The translations under genes were made by a program, and so were the position numbers. The notes under the pieces are model-generated. The model saw only the letters and a program-made list of their open reading frames with translations. It made no database searches and was not told the DNA's origin. Below, piece after piece: positions 37,581 through 46,800 of a DNA stretch of 64,000 nucleotides. The stretch's first letter is position 1; each line of letters opens with the position of its first letter. This stretch comes from Candidatus Minthosoma equi (GTDB taxonomy: Bacteria > Bacteroidota > Bacteroidia > Bacteroidales > Bacteroidaceae): the NCBI GenBank assembly GCA_018064885.1, contig JAGHUI010000017.1, positions 35,504-99,503 on the forward strand. The letters are read 5' to 3'.

Positions 37581-38513
37581 TTAAAATTTCCTAACCCTAA
37601 CGTGGCAGTATGGTTCGCCGCCTGTCTTCTCGTAATACTTTTGATGATACTCCTCGCCAATCCAGAATTTGCCGAGAGGTAGAAGGAGGGTGTTCACCTC
37701 ATATCCTTTCTCACGAAGTATGGCGATTACAGCTTCTGCTTCTTGCTGCTGGAGGGTGTCGGCATAGAAGATGCAGCTGCGATACTGCTGTCCGATGTCT
37801 GGTCCTACGCCATCGGTTTGGGCAGGATCATGAATTTCAAAGAAAAGTTTTGTGAGATCGGTGTAGGAAACCTTCTGCGGATTGTATTCCACAAGGACGG
37901 CTTCCACATGATGTGTCTTGTGATCGCGCACTTCGGCATAGGCAGGAAATTCTTCTTCGCCGCCTGTGTAGCCAACAATGGTTCGCAAGACACCACTGAG
38001 TTTTTCAAATTGATGCTGCACGCCCCAGAAACAACCGCCGGCAAATACTGCATATGAAGTATTTGCCTGTGGAACGTACAACTCTATCTTTGAACATCCT
38101 TCGATGGCTGCTTTCACCATTTCGAGTGCTTTGCCATGTTTCTTCTGAAGGTCAGGATATGCCTTGCCGCGAGCATAGTTGTGCTGCAAGTCGTTGTATT
38201 TCACCTGCAAAGCAATAGGGTTTGCGCTGTCGATGATGTTCTGAACGTAATCGTAATATGGGAGACTTTTGTCGTGGGTGAGAATCTTCAGGGCATTGAC
38301 AATGCCTGAAGGTATGCCTTCGCTGAGCAAATCGTCGAAGGTGTAATCGGTATCTTCCACAACATCGTGCAGGAAACCTGTGGCACGCTCCTCGTCAGTA
38401 TGTCCCATCAGACCTACTGTAAGCGGATGCAGTATCACAGGTGCGCCATCTCTGTCCGTTTGCCCCGCATGTGCTTTCACGGCAATGCTTAGGGCTAAAT
38501 CTATCTTGTTCAT
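37581..38513 (-). CDS. msrA: Fusion of RSH-type HD hydrolase and peptide methionine sulfoxide reductase MsrA
   Basis: 310 residues from the ATG at 38513 (the longer form starts with TTG). Residues 1-140 are an HD domain of the (p)ppGpp-hydrolase type: 'HPLTVG' (His29), 'GFLHDVVEDTDYT' (His49-Asp50, Glu53-Asp54) and 'KYNDLQHN' (Asp108). Residues 152-310 are a complete MsrA: nucleophile Cys161 in 'GGCFWG', 'GYTGG', and Cys near the end ('GEPYCHV') as resolving candidate. MsrA reduces Met-S-sulfoxide. Joining it to a nucleotide-alarmone hydrolase is unusual. A -7 box lies 33 bp upstream, and the fRMsr gene follows. Confidence 0.88.
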   Translation of the reverse strand: MNKIDLALSIAVKAHAGQTDRDGAPVILHPLTVGLMGHTDEERATGFLHDVVEDTDYTFDDLLSEGIPSGIVNALKILTHDKSLPYYDYVQNIIDSANPIALQVKYNDLQHNYARGKAYPDLQKKHGKALEMVKAAIEGCSKIELYVPQANTSYAVFAGGCFWGVQHQFEKLSGVLRTIVGYTGGEEEFPAYAEVRDHKTHHVEAVLVEYNPQKVSYTDLTKLFFEIHDPAQTDGVGPDIGQQYRSCIFYADTLQQQEAEAVIAILREKGYEVNTLLLPLGKFWIGEEYHQKYYEKTGGEPYCHVRVRKF

Positions 38514-38545
38514 AGGCAAGTGTTCAAATATGCTTAAGTTTTGGA

Positions 38546-38553
38546 CAAAGATA
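38546..38553 (-). promoter_or_regulatory. Probable -7 box of the HD-MsrA gene
   Basis: TATCTTTG on the minus strand, 33 bp before the ATG at 38513; -33 element unclear. Confidence 0.5.
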
Positions 38554-38628
38554 GTGATTTCCTGAACACGGATATATGTTTTTCTTGTGTTTTTTATTCT
38601 AAATAAGGCTAATTCGGTTTTGAAAGTG

Positions 38629-39438
38629 CTATTTTGCCAAATCTTTTATCTTATTAATAAAGATGTTGCGGAAGTCAGCACTTTCGCCAAGACCATGAAG
38701 TGACATTTCTACCTTAAAACCTTTCTGCTGAAGTGCTTCCACCCATTCGCCTTCAATGTCTTCGCGAGCATGCACACCGGCAGCAAGCAAGAAAGGAATG
38801 ACGCGCACGTTCTTGCATGCTTTGCTATCAATCATAGCTACCGATGCATCGCGATCAGGCCATCCTTCGACTGTGCCCATGTAGTAGTTGCCTTTCTGAC
38901 GAAGCATTAAGCCGAGCATAGCGTATGCGCCAGTGCTGGCAAACTGGTTGCCATGACCAACATAGAGGATAGCTTCTTTCTTGCCGAGCGCTTGTTTTGT
39001 GAGGATGTCGGTAACGATGTGGAAATCATCAACATTGTAAAGCAGAGGATTGCCAAGCTTTATTTCGACAAAAAGGCTGCTCAGGGCTTTGACATCCTCG
39101 CGAAGCTTGTTCATTTCAACGCCATCGAGAAGGAATGTCGGAGCAACGATGACCTTGTCGTAGCCATCAAGATGGAGGCGAAGAAGGGCATCTGTGGGAC
39201 TGTCTTTCTTCATGCCTTTCTTGTCGAGGATGCGGCGGATAGTTGGAGATGTGTATGCTTCACGAACTTCATAATCAACAAACTGTTCTTTTACATCGTT
39301 CATGATTACATCAAGTGATGCCTCGCGTCCCTCTGTGTTTGATGTGCCAAACTGAACAACGAGAATGGCACTCTTCTGCGCCTGTGACATTACTGTTAAG
39401 CAGCACAGAAGCAATAATGTGGTCAATACTTTCTTCAT
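38629..39438 (-). CDS. cbiK: Exported CbiK-type sirohydrochlorin cobaltochelatase
   Basis: 269 residues with a signal peptide ('LLLLCCLTVMSQAQ'), so it should be periplasmic, like the Desulfovibrio CbiK-P. The chelatase fold is clear: 'ILVVQFGTSN', His162 in 'YVGHGNQ', Glu191 in 'GTVEGWP' and His223 in 'AAGVHARED', the metal/tetrapyrrole residues of the family. CbiK normally puts cobalt into sirohydrochlorin in cytoplasmic B12 synthesis. A periplasmic copy in a B12-riboswitch uptake operon suggests metal insertion into, or removal from, an imported tetrapyrrole (inference). Its ATG overlaps the PepSY stop by one base. Confidence 0.88.
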   Translation of the reverse strand: MKKVLTTLLLLCCLTVMSQAQKSAILVVQFGTSNTEGREASLDVIMNDVKEQFVDYEVREAYTSPTIRRILDKKGMKKDSPTDALLRLHLDGYDKVIVAPTFLLDGVEMNKLREDVKALSSLFVEIKLGNPLLYNVDDFHIVTDILTKQALGKKEAILYVGHGNQFASTGAYAMLGLMLRQKGNYYMGTVEGWPDRDASVAMIDSKACKNVRVIPFLLAAGVHAREDIEGEWVEALQQKGFKVEMSLHGLGESADFRNIFINKIKDLAK

Positions 39439-40901
39439 TATTTTTTTATTTGTTTAGATTTCCTTTTCAGATATCTCCATCCAAGCACGACACCAGTCAG
39501 TGAGACTATAGCTCCGCCTATCATCATTATCCAAAGGATGGTTTTTCTCAGTCCCTGATGCTCGTAGAAGAATTTGCAATTAAGACTGTGAAGTGTGTTG
39601 TAAAGTATGCCTCGCATGTCGCTGTTGCTATTGGAGTAGTAGGCAGCGGCACTTCTTGGTGTGATGTAGAAACGAGAGTCGAATTCGTCATTCACAGCTA
39701 CTTTATATACAGGAAGTTCACGCTTTCGGCTTTCTCTAACACTTGAATAGCCTGGCTCGTAGTCGTTGATAACGGAAACGGTATATGTCGTACCTCCAGA
39801 AACGGAACGACGCGCCATTTCTTTGCAGACATTCTTATCTATTGTGAGAGTGTCGTTTGTGGTATTGTTGGCACGAATGAGGAAACAATCGTCTGCTTTC
39901 TCAATCTTATATACGGGCATGCCGGCACAAACAGTCAAAGTTATGCGTTTCACATCAGAGTTATTCATAAATTTGCGATAATCGCTGATGGTGTAATCTG
40001 ATGGATTGATGAATTCTTGTCCACGTGCAAAAGCTTCCGCTGAAAAATCTTCGTTGTAAGGAACAAGAGATGTGGGAACTTTCTGAAGAGACATGAATCC
40101 GCTGAAGATGAATGTGAGAACGAAGAAACCGAAGATTAATCCGCTGATGTGGTGCCAGCGGAACATAGGTTTCTTGTAAGGACAAAGTTTCTTGCGTCGG
40201 CGAGCTAATACCATTGAGCGTATGCCAACGATTATGCCGCTCAATGTCATGAGTATGCCGATGCCTGAAATCCATAGGACTACATCTGTCCAAGGCTGAC
40301 GGCCTGTGGCACGAAGCTGCTTGATGTAAATCCAATGGGGTATGGCGCCTAACCATGCCCAAAGACGTGACTCGGATGTGGTAAGCTGAAGCCCTCTTCC
40401 GGTACGGGAAGAAAGATAAAGCTCTGTTTTCTCGTCATCGTCAAATGTGTATTTGTAAACAGGATATTCGTTGAAGGGATATGCCCCGATAAGCCACACG
40501 TCAATCTCATCAAGGCTGTCGGTAGAGGTTATGGGAGCGTTGCACCATGATTGTGCAATAAAGTCGAGGGCTGGCTTGTAAAGACGGTCAACCTTCTTTC
40601 CTGTATTGCAGTCGTACAAAAACTCCTCACCTCCTCGTTTTATGTTCAGCAATGTTGTTCCTGACATTACCGATACTTCAATGTCGGTAATGGAATCTGT
40701 AGGAACATCAATGCCAGACAAAAGGGAATCGAGCGAAAGTGCTGACGCGGATGCACTTTCACGGCTGTATTCCAGCGCTTTACTTCCGTAAAGGCTGGGG
40801 TAGTGGTGGTATATCATGACGATGCCCGTCAAGAACCACATTAGAAACAGGATACTGAACACTGTGCCCAGTATCCTGTGAATTGTGATAATGTATTTCA
40901 T
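39438..40901 (-). CDS. PepSY-associated transmembrane protein
   Basis: 487 residues of the PepSY-TM (PiuB-like) family. There are four membrane helices: near the start ('ILGTVFSILFLMWFLTGIVM'), around 207-227, around 249-270, and near the end ('ILWIMMIGGAIVSLTGVVLG'), with two large periplasmic parts between. Conserved His in 'TIHRILG', 'YHHYP' and 'FRWHHISG' may bind haem or another tetrapyrrole. Family members accompany siderophore and haem receptors and probably act as inner-membrane reductases. It sits between the TonB receptor (19 bp) and the chelatase (1-base overlap). Confidence 0.85.
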   Translation of the reverse strand: MKYIITIHRILGTVFSILFLMWFLTGIVMIYHHYPSLYGSKALEYSRESASASALSLDSLLSGIDVPTDSITDIEVSVMSGTTLLNIKRGGEEFLYDCNTGKKVDRLYKPALDFIAQSWCNAPITSTDSLDEIDVWLIGAYPFNEYPVYKYTFDDDEKTELYLSSRTGRGLQLTTSESRLWAWLGAIPHWIYIKQLRATGRQPWTDVVLWISGIGILMTLSGIIVGIRSMVLARRRKKLCPYKKPMFRWHHISGLIFGFFVLTFIFSGFMSLQKVPTSLVPYNEDFSAEAFARGQEFINPSDYTISDYRKFMNNSDVKRITLTVCAGMPVYKIEKADDCFLIRANNTTNDTLTIDKNVCKEMARRSVSGGTTYTVSVINDYEPGYSSVRESRKRELPVYKVAVNDEFDSRFYITPRSAAAYYSNSNSDMRGILYNTLHSLNCKFFYEHQGLRKTILWIMMIGGAIVSLTGVVLGWRYLKRKSKQIKK

Positions 40902-40920
40902 TTATTTTGCAATTGCTTGC

Positions 40921-43206
40921 TTACAAATTAAATGATGCTGTAACCATCATATTGCGGCCTTCCTCTGGAATGAATCCAGTAGTGCTGACTGCTGTTGTGT
41001 AATATGTTTTATTGAAGATGTTGTTTACGTTGCATTGAAGTTTCCAATTATTGAACTGGTAGCTTGCCATTGCATTCATAATAGCGTATGCATTGAACTT
41101 CATTGTATTGGCAGCGTTTACATATACCTTGCTTGTACCATTGATACCTACACCGATGTGGAGTCCCTTGAGCGGCGTGTTCTCCTGGAAACGGTAGTAT
41201 GTCCATCCGTAGTACATGTGCTTTGGAGCGTGAGTGAGGTAATTGCCTTCCTGAGCACTCTTTGCATATTTTGTTGAACTGAATTCTGTGACGCGGGCGT
41301 CTGTGAGGGTGTAGCCAGCATCGAGTGTCCATCCGTTGACAGGCTCAGCTTGAACGTCGAGTTCTATACCCTTTGACTCTGCACGTCCCACCTGACCAGA
41401 TATGTTCTTGTTGTCATCGGTCTTGCCAAGGTTCTCGATCATGTTGTTCTTGCGGATGTAGAATGCTGCAAAGTTGGCTGTGAGACGCTTGCCGAATCCT
41501 ATGTGCGATCCGACCTCAAACTGATAACCGCTGATAGGTTTGAAAACATTGTCGCCATCAGGAGAAATCTCCTTGCCATCACTGCCTACATATATATAAC
41601 CGTCTTGCGCATAAGTGCGAGTTGGCTTGTAGAAATTGCTTACAGATCCGTAAAGGTTGATAGCCTCTGTGAACTGATAGAGAATACTGCCACGATAAGT
41701 GAATGCATTGTCGCTCATCTTCTTGTCAACCACATTCTTATCTACCATTTCTTTGCCATTCACATTGCTCTGACGGAATGTGCGATTGAAGTTGTCGAAA
41801 CGAACGCTTGCAAGGGCGCTGAGCTTGTCTGTTATCTTGAGATAGTCGCCTACATAGAAGCCATGGTTTGTTTCCCAAACTTCATTAAGTTTCTGGAATG
41901 GGTATCTAACTGGACCTTGATTCAATTCTGGCTCTACAACATCAACAACAGAGAGGTGTCCAGGACCAGAGAATTTGGCATTCTGATAGCGTGGTGCAAA
42001 CATTGCAGAGAGGTTGTAGCCGAACATGAGGCTATGATCAACGCTGCCTGTCTTTGCCTTTCCATGAAGTTCAAGCTGATTCTGGAAAAGGCTGACATCA
42101 TAGTCAAATGCGAATCCTTGACGGTTGATGTGATTGATGTCGATGTATGTCTTGTTACCGCCATTCATGTAGTAATGGTCGAACCCGTCTTCAGGAGTGG
42201 CTGAAGTCAGGTAGTTCAACTTTTCTGAAGCATAATATGAGAGATCATCGTAATAGTATGAGACGTGATCGTTGATTCGCCAGTCGCGATTCTTGAAATA
42301 ATGTGTATAGTCAAGAAGGAATGTGATATCCTTGTCGTTGAGGTGGTCGTTAGGATCGGCAAAACGAGTGCGAGGATCAATTGCGCTGTTGATGTCTCCC
42401 TTTGTGTAAGCTATATTGCCATTCTTGTCATATATGTCGTACATGAAGTGCGGCTGACCTGTGTCTGAGCCATATTTGTCATCCTTAGCGCTGACAGAGA
42501 AGAAGAGGTTGTCATTGTCGGACATCTCCCAGTTGAGGGCAAGGTAGGCATTGGCAATGCGCTCGTTAGTGTGGCGCCATCCTTCACCTCCGCTCATTGA
42601 GAAATCTGTGCGGTAGGTGAGTCCCTTGCAGATGCTGCCGCTTGCGCCTGCTTCTGTGAGATATTTACCCCAGCTGCCTATGCCAAGACGTGCATTGACA
42701 TGATTCTCTACTGTAGGTTTTTTGTGAACGAGGTTGATAACACCGCCAAGAGCGGAGTGACCGAACATCACAGATGCTGCACCCTTGAGCACTTCCACGC
42801 GTTCGATGGATGCCAGGTTTGTGTTAGGTGCTGATGCCCAGAGATTGTGACGCTCATCACGGATGCCATCGTTGAGGAGTACGAAATCGCTGAAACCGCG
42901 TACTGTGTAAGTCTGGAAACCGCCATAAGTGTTGTTTGGACGGATGCCGGTCATGTTGCGAGTCAGACCTACCATGTTTGTGACACCAAGATCTTTGATT
43001 CTTTCTGTACCAGAAACACTTACAGAAAGAGGAGATTTAATGATAGCAACAGGCAGTTTACTGACTGCTGAAGGTTTGCGATAGTTTGCAACTACCTCTA
43101 ACTCGGCAAGTTTGAAGGTGTCCTTGCTCATGTCTTGTGCCATAGTTTCTACACATGGCATAGCTGCTACTGCAAAGAATGCAGCAGCGAATTTGTTAAA
43201 ACACAT
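40921..43206 (-). CDS. Siderophore-type TonB-dependent receptor under cobalamin riboswitch
   Basis: 761 residues with a signal peptide ('VAAMPCVETMAQ'). The plug has 'YTVRGFSDFVLLNDGIRDER' and 'VEVLKGAASVMFGHSALGG', and the barrel ends 'MMVTASFNL', as in FhuA/FecA-type receptors rather than BtuB. There is no carboxypeptidase-like extension. It lies 18 bp after a riboswitch hairpin and starts an operon with PepSY and CbiK genes. Repression by cobalamin implies that its cargo is a corrinoid, cobalt chelate or another tetrapyrrole; the sequence type alone would suggest a siderophore. Confidence 0.9.
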   Translation of the reverse strand: MCFNKFAAAFFAVAAMPCVETMAQDMSKDTFKLAELEVVANYRKPSAVSKLPVAIIKSPLSVSVSGTERIKDLGVTNMVGLTRNMTGIRPNNTYGGFQTYTVRGFSDFVLLNDGIRDERHNLWASAPNTNLASIERVEVLKGAASVMFGHSALGGVINLVHKKPTVENHVNARLGIGSWGKYLTEAGASGSICKGLTYRTDFSMSGGEGWRHTNERIANAYLALNWEMSDNDNLFFSVSAKDDKYGSDTGQPHFMYDIYDKNGNIAYTKGDINSAIDPRTRFADPNDHLNDKDITFLLDYTHYFKNRDWRINDHVSYYYDDLSYYASEKLNYLTSATPEDGFDHYYMNGGNKTYIDINHINRQGFAFDYDVSLFQNQLELHGKAKTGSVDHSLMFGYNLSAMFAPRYQNAKFSGPGHLSVVDVVEPELNQGPVRYPFQKLNEVWETNHGFYVGDYLKITDKLSALASVRFDNFNRTFRQSNVNGKEMVDKNVVDKKMSDNAFTYRGSILYQFTEAINLYGSVSNFYKPTRTYAQDGYIYVGSDGKEISPDGDNVFKPISGYQFEVGSHIGFGKRLTANFAAFYIRKNNMIENLGKTDDNKNISGQVGRAESKGIELDVQAEPVNGWTLDAGYTLTDARVTEFSSTKYAKSAQEGNYLTHAPKHMYYGWTYYRFQENTPLKGLHIGVGINGTSKVYVNAANTMKFNAYAIMNAMASYQFNNWKLQCNVNNIFNKTYYTTAVSTTGFIPEEGRNMMVTASFNL

Positions 43207-43223
43207 AATAAAAATAAATAATG

Positions 43224-43246
43224 ATGTCTGTTCGCCCCGCAGACAT
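43224..43246 (-). promoter_or_regulatory. Riboswitch expression-platform hairpin (P13/L13-like)
   Basis: ATGTCTG pairs with CAGACAT, 17 nt before the receptor ATG. On the minus strand its loop and closing base give GCGGG (43240-43236), complementary to CCCGC of aptamer loop L5 (43428-43424). This fits the kissing-loop control of B12 riboswitches acting at translation start. Confidence 0.65.
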
Positions 43247-43260
43247 GTGTTATTGTATTA

Positions 43261-43530
43261 TTTCTGGCAGGTCTCCTGGCTTAGTCTGCAGATTCTTATC
43301 TGCTTGGGGGCCTTCCCGTCATCTTACCTCATCGTTTTCATGCCGTTCAGACATTTGCTTGAAGCTTGCAATGACAGTGACTTGTCCCATAAATGTAATG
43401 CTTGATACATTGACTTTACAGTAGCGGGTACTGCTCCGGATTCTAACCGAATTCCCTTTTAACGCATAGCGACACCAATATAACAAGCCGCAACTTGTTG
43501 CTATACAATGCTTTTAGCGTTCACCAGAAA
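43261..43530 (-). promoter_or_regulatory. Cobalamin riboswitch aptamer
   Basis: The minus strand carries the B12 box AGCCAGGAGACCTGCC (43281-43266) and the conserved core TTAAAAGGGAAT, GAATCCGGAGC and GTACCCGCTACTGTAA. TTTCTGG (43530-43524) can pair with CCAGAAA (43267-43261) as P1. Binding of adenosyl- or other cobalamin should turn off the TonB receptor/PepSY/CbiK operon. It fills most of the 575-bp gap 43207-43781. Confidence 0.95.
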
Positions 43531-43730
43531 CTTTTCTTTTTATTATAATCACCTCACTTGGTGAAGATGCTTTTTGAAAACGGATGCAAAATTACAATTA
43601 TTTTGCTTATTGTACAAAAGTTTTTGCCAATAATCTCTTCAAATAAGGCAGTTCGCCGTTATGATTTCCAAAATGATAAAGAATATGAAAAAAAACGATA
43701 AAACATACAATGTTTGTAATATATAATTTG

Positions 43731-43738
43731 TAACTTTG
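43731..43738 (+). promoter_or_regulatory. Probable -7 box of the adenine permease operon
   Basis: TAACTTTG, 43 bp before the ATG at 43782. No purine-riboswitch core was found between them. Confidence 0.5.
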
Positions 43739-43781
43739 CCTTACATTTATAATATAAATTTTAATTTGTTTAATAGATATA

Positions 43782-45080
43782 ATGAGGAACCGTTTTTTTC
43801 AACTTGTAGGCTTTGATCCTGCCACGATGAAAATGCGCAAGGAGATTATTGCTGGAATCACAACCTTTTTGACTATGGCTTATATCCTTGCTGTTCATCC
43901 GTCTATCCTCGCTGCAACAGGAATGGATCAGGGGGCTCTCTTCACAACGACTGCAATATCTTCTATCGTAGCAACTGTGCTGATGGCTGTCTTGGCAAAG
44001 CTTCCTTTCTCACTGGCTCCTGCCATGGGTCTGAACGCTTTCTTTGCATACACCATTGTTTTGGGAATGGGCTATACGTGGCAATTTGCACTTACGGCTG
44101 TTCTTATTGAGGGCATCATCTTCATTCTCATGTCTATAACTGGATTGCGAGAAAAGATAGTAGAAGCGTTACCTATATCCTTGCGCAAAGCCATTGCTCC
44201 TGGTATTGGTTTGTTCATTGCTTTCATTGGAATGAGCAATGCAGGCATTATTGTTTCCAATCCTTCAACGATTGCATCCTTAGGTGATCTCCATTCGCCA
44301 CAGGTCCTTCTAGCAATCATCGGCACTCTGCTATGCTCTATTCTCGTGAATCGCAAAGTGCCAGGCTCCTTGCTTCTCGGCATTCTTATTACGACTTTCA
44401 TTGGAATACCATTCGGCGTGACTCATTTTAGCGGCGCTATTGATGTACCGCCAAGCATAGATCCTATACTCTTCAAATTCGATTTCAGCAAAGTGTTTAC
44501 TGGAGATATGGTTGTATGTGTATTGACGCTGTTCTTCCTTGACATGTTCGACACAGTAGGTACGCTGATTGGTGTGGCATCTCGTGCAGGCATGCTTGAC
44601 GAGAATGGCAAGTTGCCACGAATGCAACATGCTTTTATGGCTGATGCTGTGGGAACTACAGTTGGTGCAATGCTTGGAACGTCAACAGTTAGCACCTTTG
44701 TTGAGAGTGCCTCAGGTGTAGAAGCTGGAGGCCGCAGCGGATTAACATCACTTGTTACGGCAGGATGCTTCTTTCTGTCCTTGTTCTTCGCACCTCTATT
44801 CCTTGCTATACCTTCTGCAGCAACAGCACCAGCTTTGATATGGGTAGGAATGAACATGATGTATGGCGTACACGAGATAGATTTTTCCGACATGCGCAAA
44901 TCTGTGCCAGCATTTCTCTGCATTGCCTTGATGACTTTCTCCTCCAGCATCTCCGATGGCATATTGATGGGACTCATCGCATACGTGTTTATCGAAGTTG
45001 GATGCGGCAAATGGAAAGATGTAAGCATCAGCTCGTATATCTTAGCTATCATATTCTTACTTAAATACATATTCCTTTAA
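43782..45080 (+). CDS. NCS2/AzgA-type adenine or hypoxanthine-guanine permease
   Basis: 432 residues, about 12-13 hydrophobic segments. AzgA marks include 'EIIAGITTFLTMAYILAVHP', 'PFSLAPAMGLNAFFAYT' and 'LDMFDTVGTLIGVASRAG'. It imports a purine base by proton symport across the inner membrane. The adenine deaminase gene follows after 18 bp, so adenine is the likely substrate. Confidence 0.9.
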   Translation: MRNRFFQLVGFDPATMKMRKEIIAGITTFLTMAYILAVHPSILAATGMDQGALFTTTAISSIVATVLMAVLAKLPFSLAPAMGLNAFFAYTIVLGMGYTWQFALTAVLIEGIIFILMSITGLREKIVEALPISLRKAIAPGIGLFIAFIGMSNAGIIVSNPSTIASLGDLHSPQVLLAIIGTLLCSILVNRKVPGSLLLGILITTFIGIPFGVTHFSGAIDVPPSIDPILFKFDFSKVFTGDMVVCVLTLFFLDMFDTVGTLIGVASRAGMLDENGKLPRMQHAFMADAVGTTVGAMLGTSTVSTFVESASGVEAGGRSGLTSLVTAGCFFLSLFFAPLFLAIPSAATAPALIWVGMNMMYGVHEIDFSDMRKSVPAFLCIALMTFSSSISDGILMGLIAYVFIEVGCGKWKDVSISSYILAIIFLLKYIFL

Positions 45081-45098
45081 GATTAGCATATTTATTTT

Positions 45099-46751
45099 AT
45101 GAGAAATGTACCTGTTTTCAAAGGCCACATCGTTGATTTGATAGCACGTCGCATTGTGGGTGGCGAGATTATTGTTGAAAATGGCAGAATTGCATCTATA
45201 GTGGAGTGTGAGGTTGAGAAATCTGCACCTTACTTCATGCCTGGATTCATAGATTCTCATGTCCATATTGAGAGTTCCATGATGACACCAGTAGAGTTTG
45301 CCCGCATAGCCTTGCGCCACGGTACTATTGGTGCGGTGTGCGATCCTCATGAGATTGCTAATGTCATGGGAACAGAAGGTATTGAACTGATGCTCGATCT
45401 TGCCAAACTAGCAGATTTCCGCTTTGCATTCGGCATGCCTTCATGTGTGCCTTCATGCAATAAAAATATTGAAACATCGGGATTTGTGCTTGGCGCAAGT
45501 GAGGTTGAGAAATTCATGAAGAGGGATGACATTTATTTCCTTGCCGAGATGATGAACTTCCCAGGTGTTCTTGGAGGCGATCCAGAGGTCATGGCAAAGA
45601 TTGCATCTGCCAAAGCAGCTGGCAAGCCAATAGATGGCCATGCTCCAGGGCTTGTTGGCGAGGATAGGAAGAAATATGCTGGTGCAGGAATCACAACCGA
45701 TCATGAGTGCAACTCTATGGAAACGGGTAGGGCTGCTGTTGAGAGCGGTATGTTCGTACTGATACGTGAGGGCTCTGCTGCAAAAGACTATGCAGCACTC
45801 GCTCCTCTGATTGCAGAAGCGCCTGGCAAGGTGATGTTCTGCACAGACGATTGCCATCCTAACGACTTTGTTCGCGGACACATAGACCGTATAGTTCGCC
45901 GTGCCATTGCTGATGGATATGATGTCATGGATATTCTCACAGCGGCATGTCTCACTCCAGTGAAGCATTATGGCATTCCTGCAGGCCTCTTGCAGAAGGG
46001 CGACCCTGCTGACTTTATTGTTGTTACAGACTTGACAGAGAATTTCCGTGTCATCAAATCATATATTAATGGAGAAAAAGTATTCTCATCCAAAGGACAA
46101 TTCACTGCAAGTCTCATGCTGGAGCGCTCTGTGCAGATTCAGAAGAATCTTGTGCAGCACATGATAAACAATTTCAATGCAAAACCAATCTGTGAGGCTG
46201 ATATTGCACGAACGCCAGATCTGGAAGAGAATGTCATCGTGGCATCAGACGGATCATTATTTACGCTGAATGAAAAATGCCAAGTAACTCCAGATGTCCA
46301 GAAACTTGTAGTCCTCGACCGATATTCTGACAACGCCATTCCTAAAGTCGCATACATCAAAGGATTCGGAATCTCCAAGGGGGCTGTGGCACAGAGCATT
46401 GCCCATGACTGTCACAATATTGTGGCTGTGGGAAGCGATGACAAGGAAATCGTAAAGGTCATAAATCGTGTGATAGAGATGAAAGGAGGTATTGCTGTGA
46501 CAGACGGAACGATGATGGAAGATCTGCCATTGCCGATAGGCGGTCTCATCTCACCACTATGCGGACACGAATTAGCGTTCCGCTGCGAACTTTTGGACGA
46601 AGTGATAAAACGTGCAGGCTGCAAGTTCCATTCACCATTCATCACACTAGCCTTCATGTGCCTGCCTGTCATACCTCAGCTGAAATTGACAGATAAAGGA
46701 CTGTTCGATAGCGTTAAATTCCAATTCTTAGACACTTGCAAACTTTCCTAA
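45099..46751 (+). CDS. ade: Adenine deaminase
   Basis: 550 residues, standard for AdeC-type enzymes. The metal site shows as 'GFIDSHVHIESSMMTP', 'VCDPHEIANVMG' and 'DGHAPGL', with 'FCTDDCHPNDF' near residue 250. The C-terminal domain has 'VAVGSDDKEI'. It converts adenine to hypoxanthine and ammonia, feeding purine salvage. Co-transcription with the permease gives an uptake-and-deamination pair. Confidence 0.95.
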   Translation: MRNVPVFKGHIVDLIARRIVGGEIIVENGRIASIVECEVEKSAPYFMPGFIDSHVHIESSMMTPVEFARIALRHGTIGAVCDPHEIANVMGTEGIELMLDLAKLADFRFAFGMPSCVPSCNKNIETSGFVLGASEVEKFMKRDDIYFLAEMMNFPGVLGGDPEVMAKIASAKAAGKPIDGHAPGLVGEDRKKYAGAGITTDHECNSMETGRAAVESGMFVLIREGSAAKDYAALAPLIAEAPGKVMFCTDDCHPNDFVRGHIDRIVRRAIADGYDVMDILTAACLTPVKHYGIPAGLLQKGDPADFIVVTDLTENFRVIKSYINGEKVFSSKGQFTASLMLERSVQIQKNLVQHMINNFNAKPICEADIARTPDLEENVIVASDGSLFTLNEKCQVTPDVQKLVVLDRYSDNAIPKVAYIKGFGISKGAVAQSIAHDCHNIVAVGSDDKEIVKVINRVIEMKGGIAVTDGTMMEDLPLPIGGLISPLCGHELAFRCELLDEVIKRAGCKFHSPFITLAFMCLPVIPQLKLTDKGLFDSVKFQFLDTCKLS

Positions 46752-46800
46752 TTAGACCAACTAGTCCTATAAGACCAATCTAAAAACCAATTCAAACAAC

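Noticed and set aside
41503..42204. Open frame antisense to the B12-regulated receptor
   Set aside because: Full overlap with a firm TonB-receptor gene and no protein-like features.
43531..43781. Possible purine riboswitch before the adenine permease
   Set aside because: The conserved purine aptamer loops and three-way stem could not be found; only a -7 box is visible.
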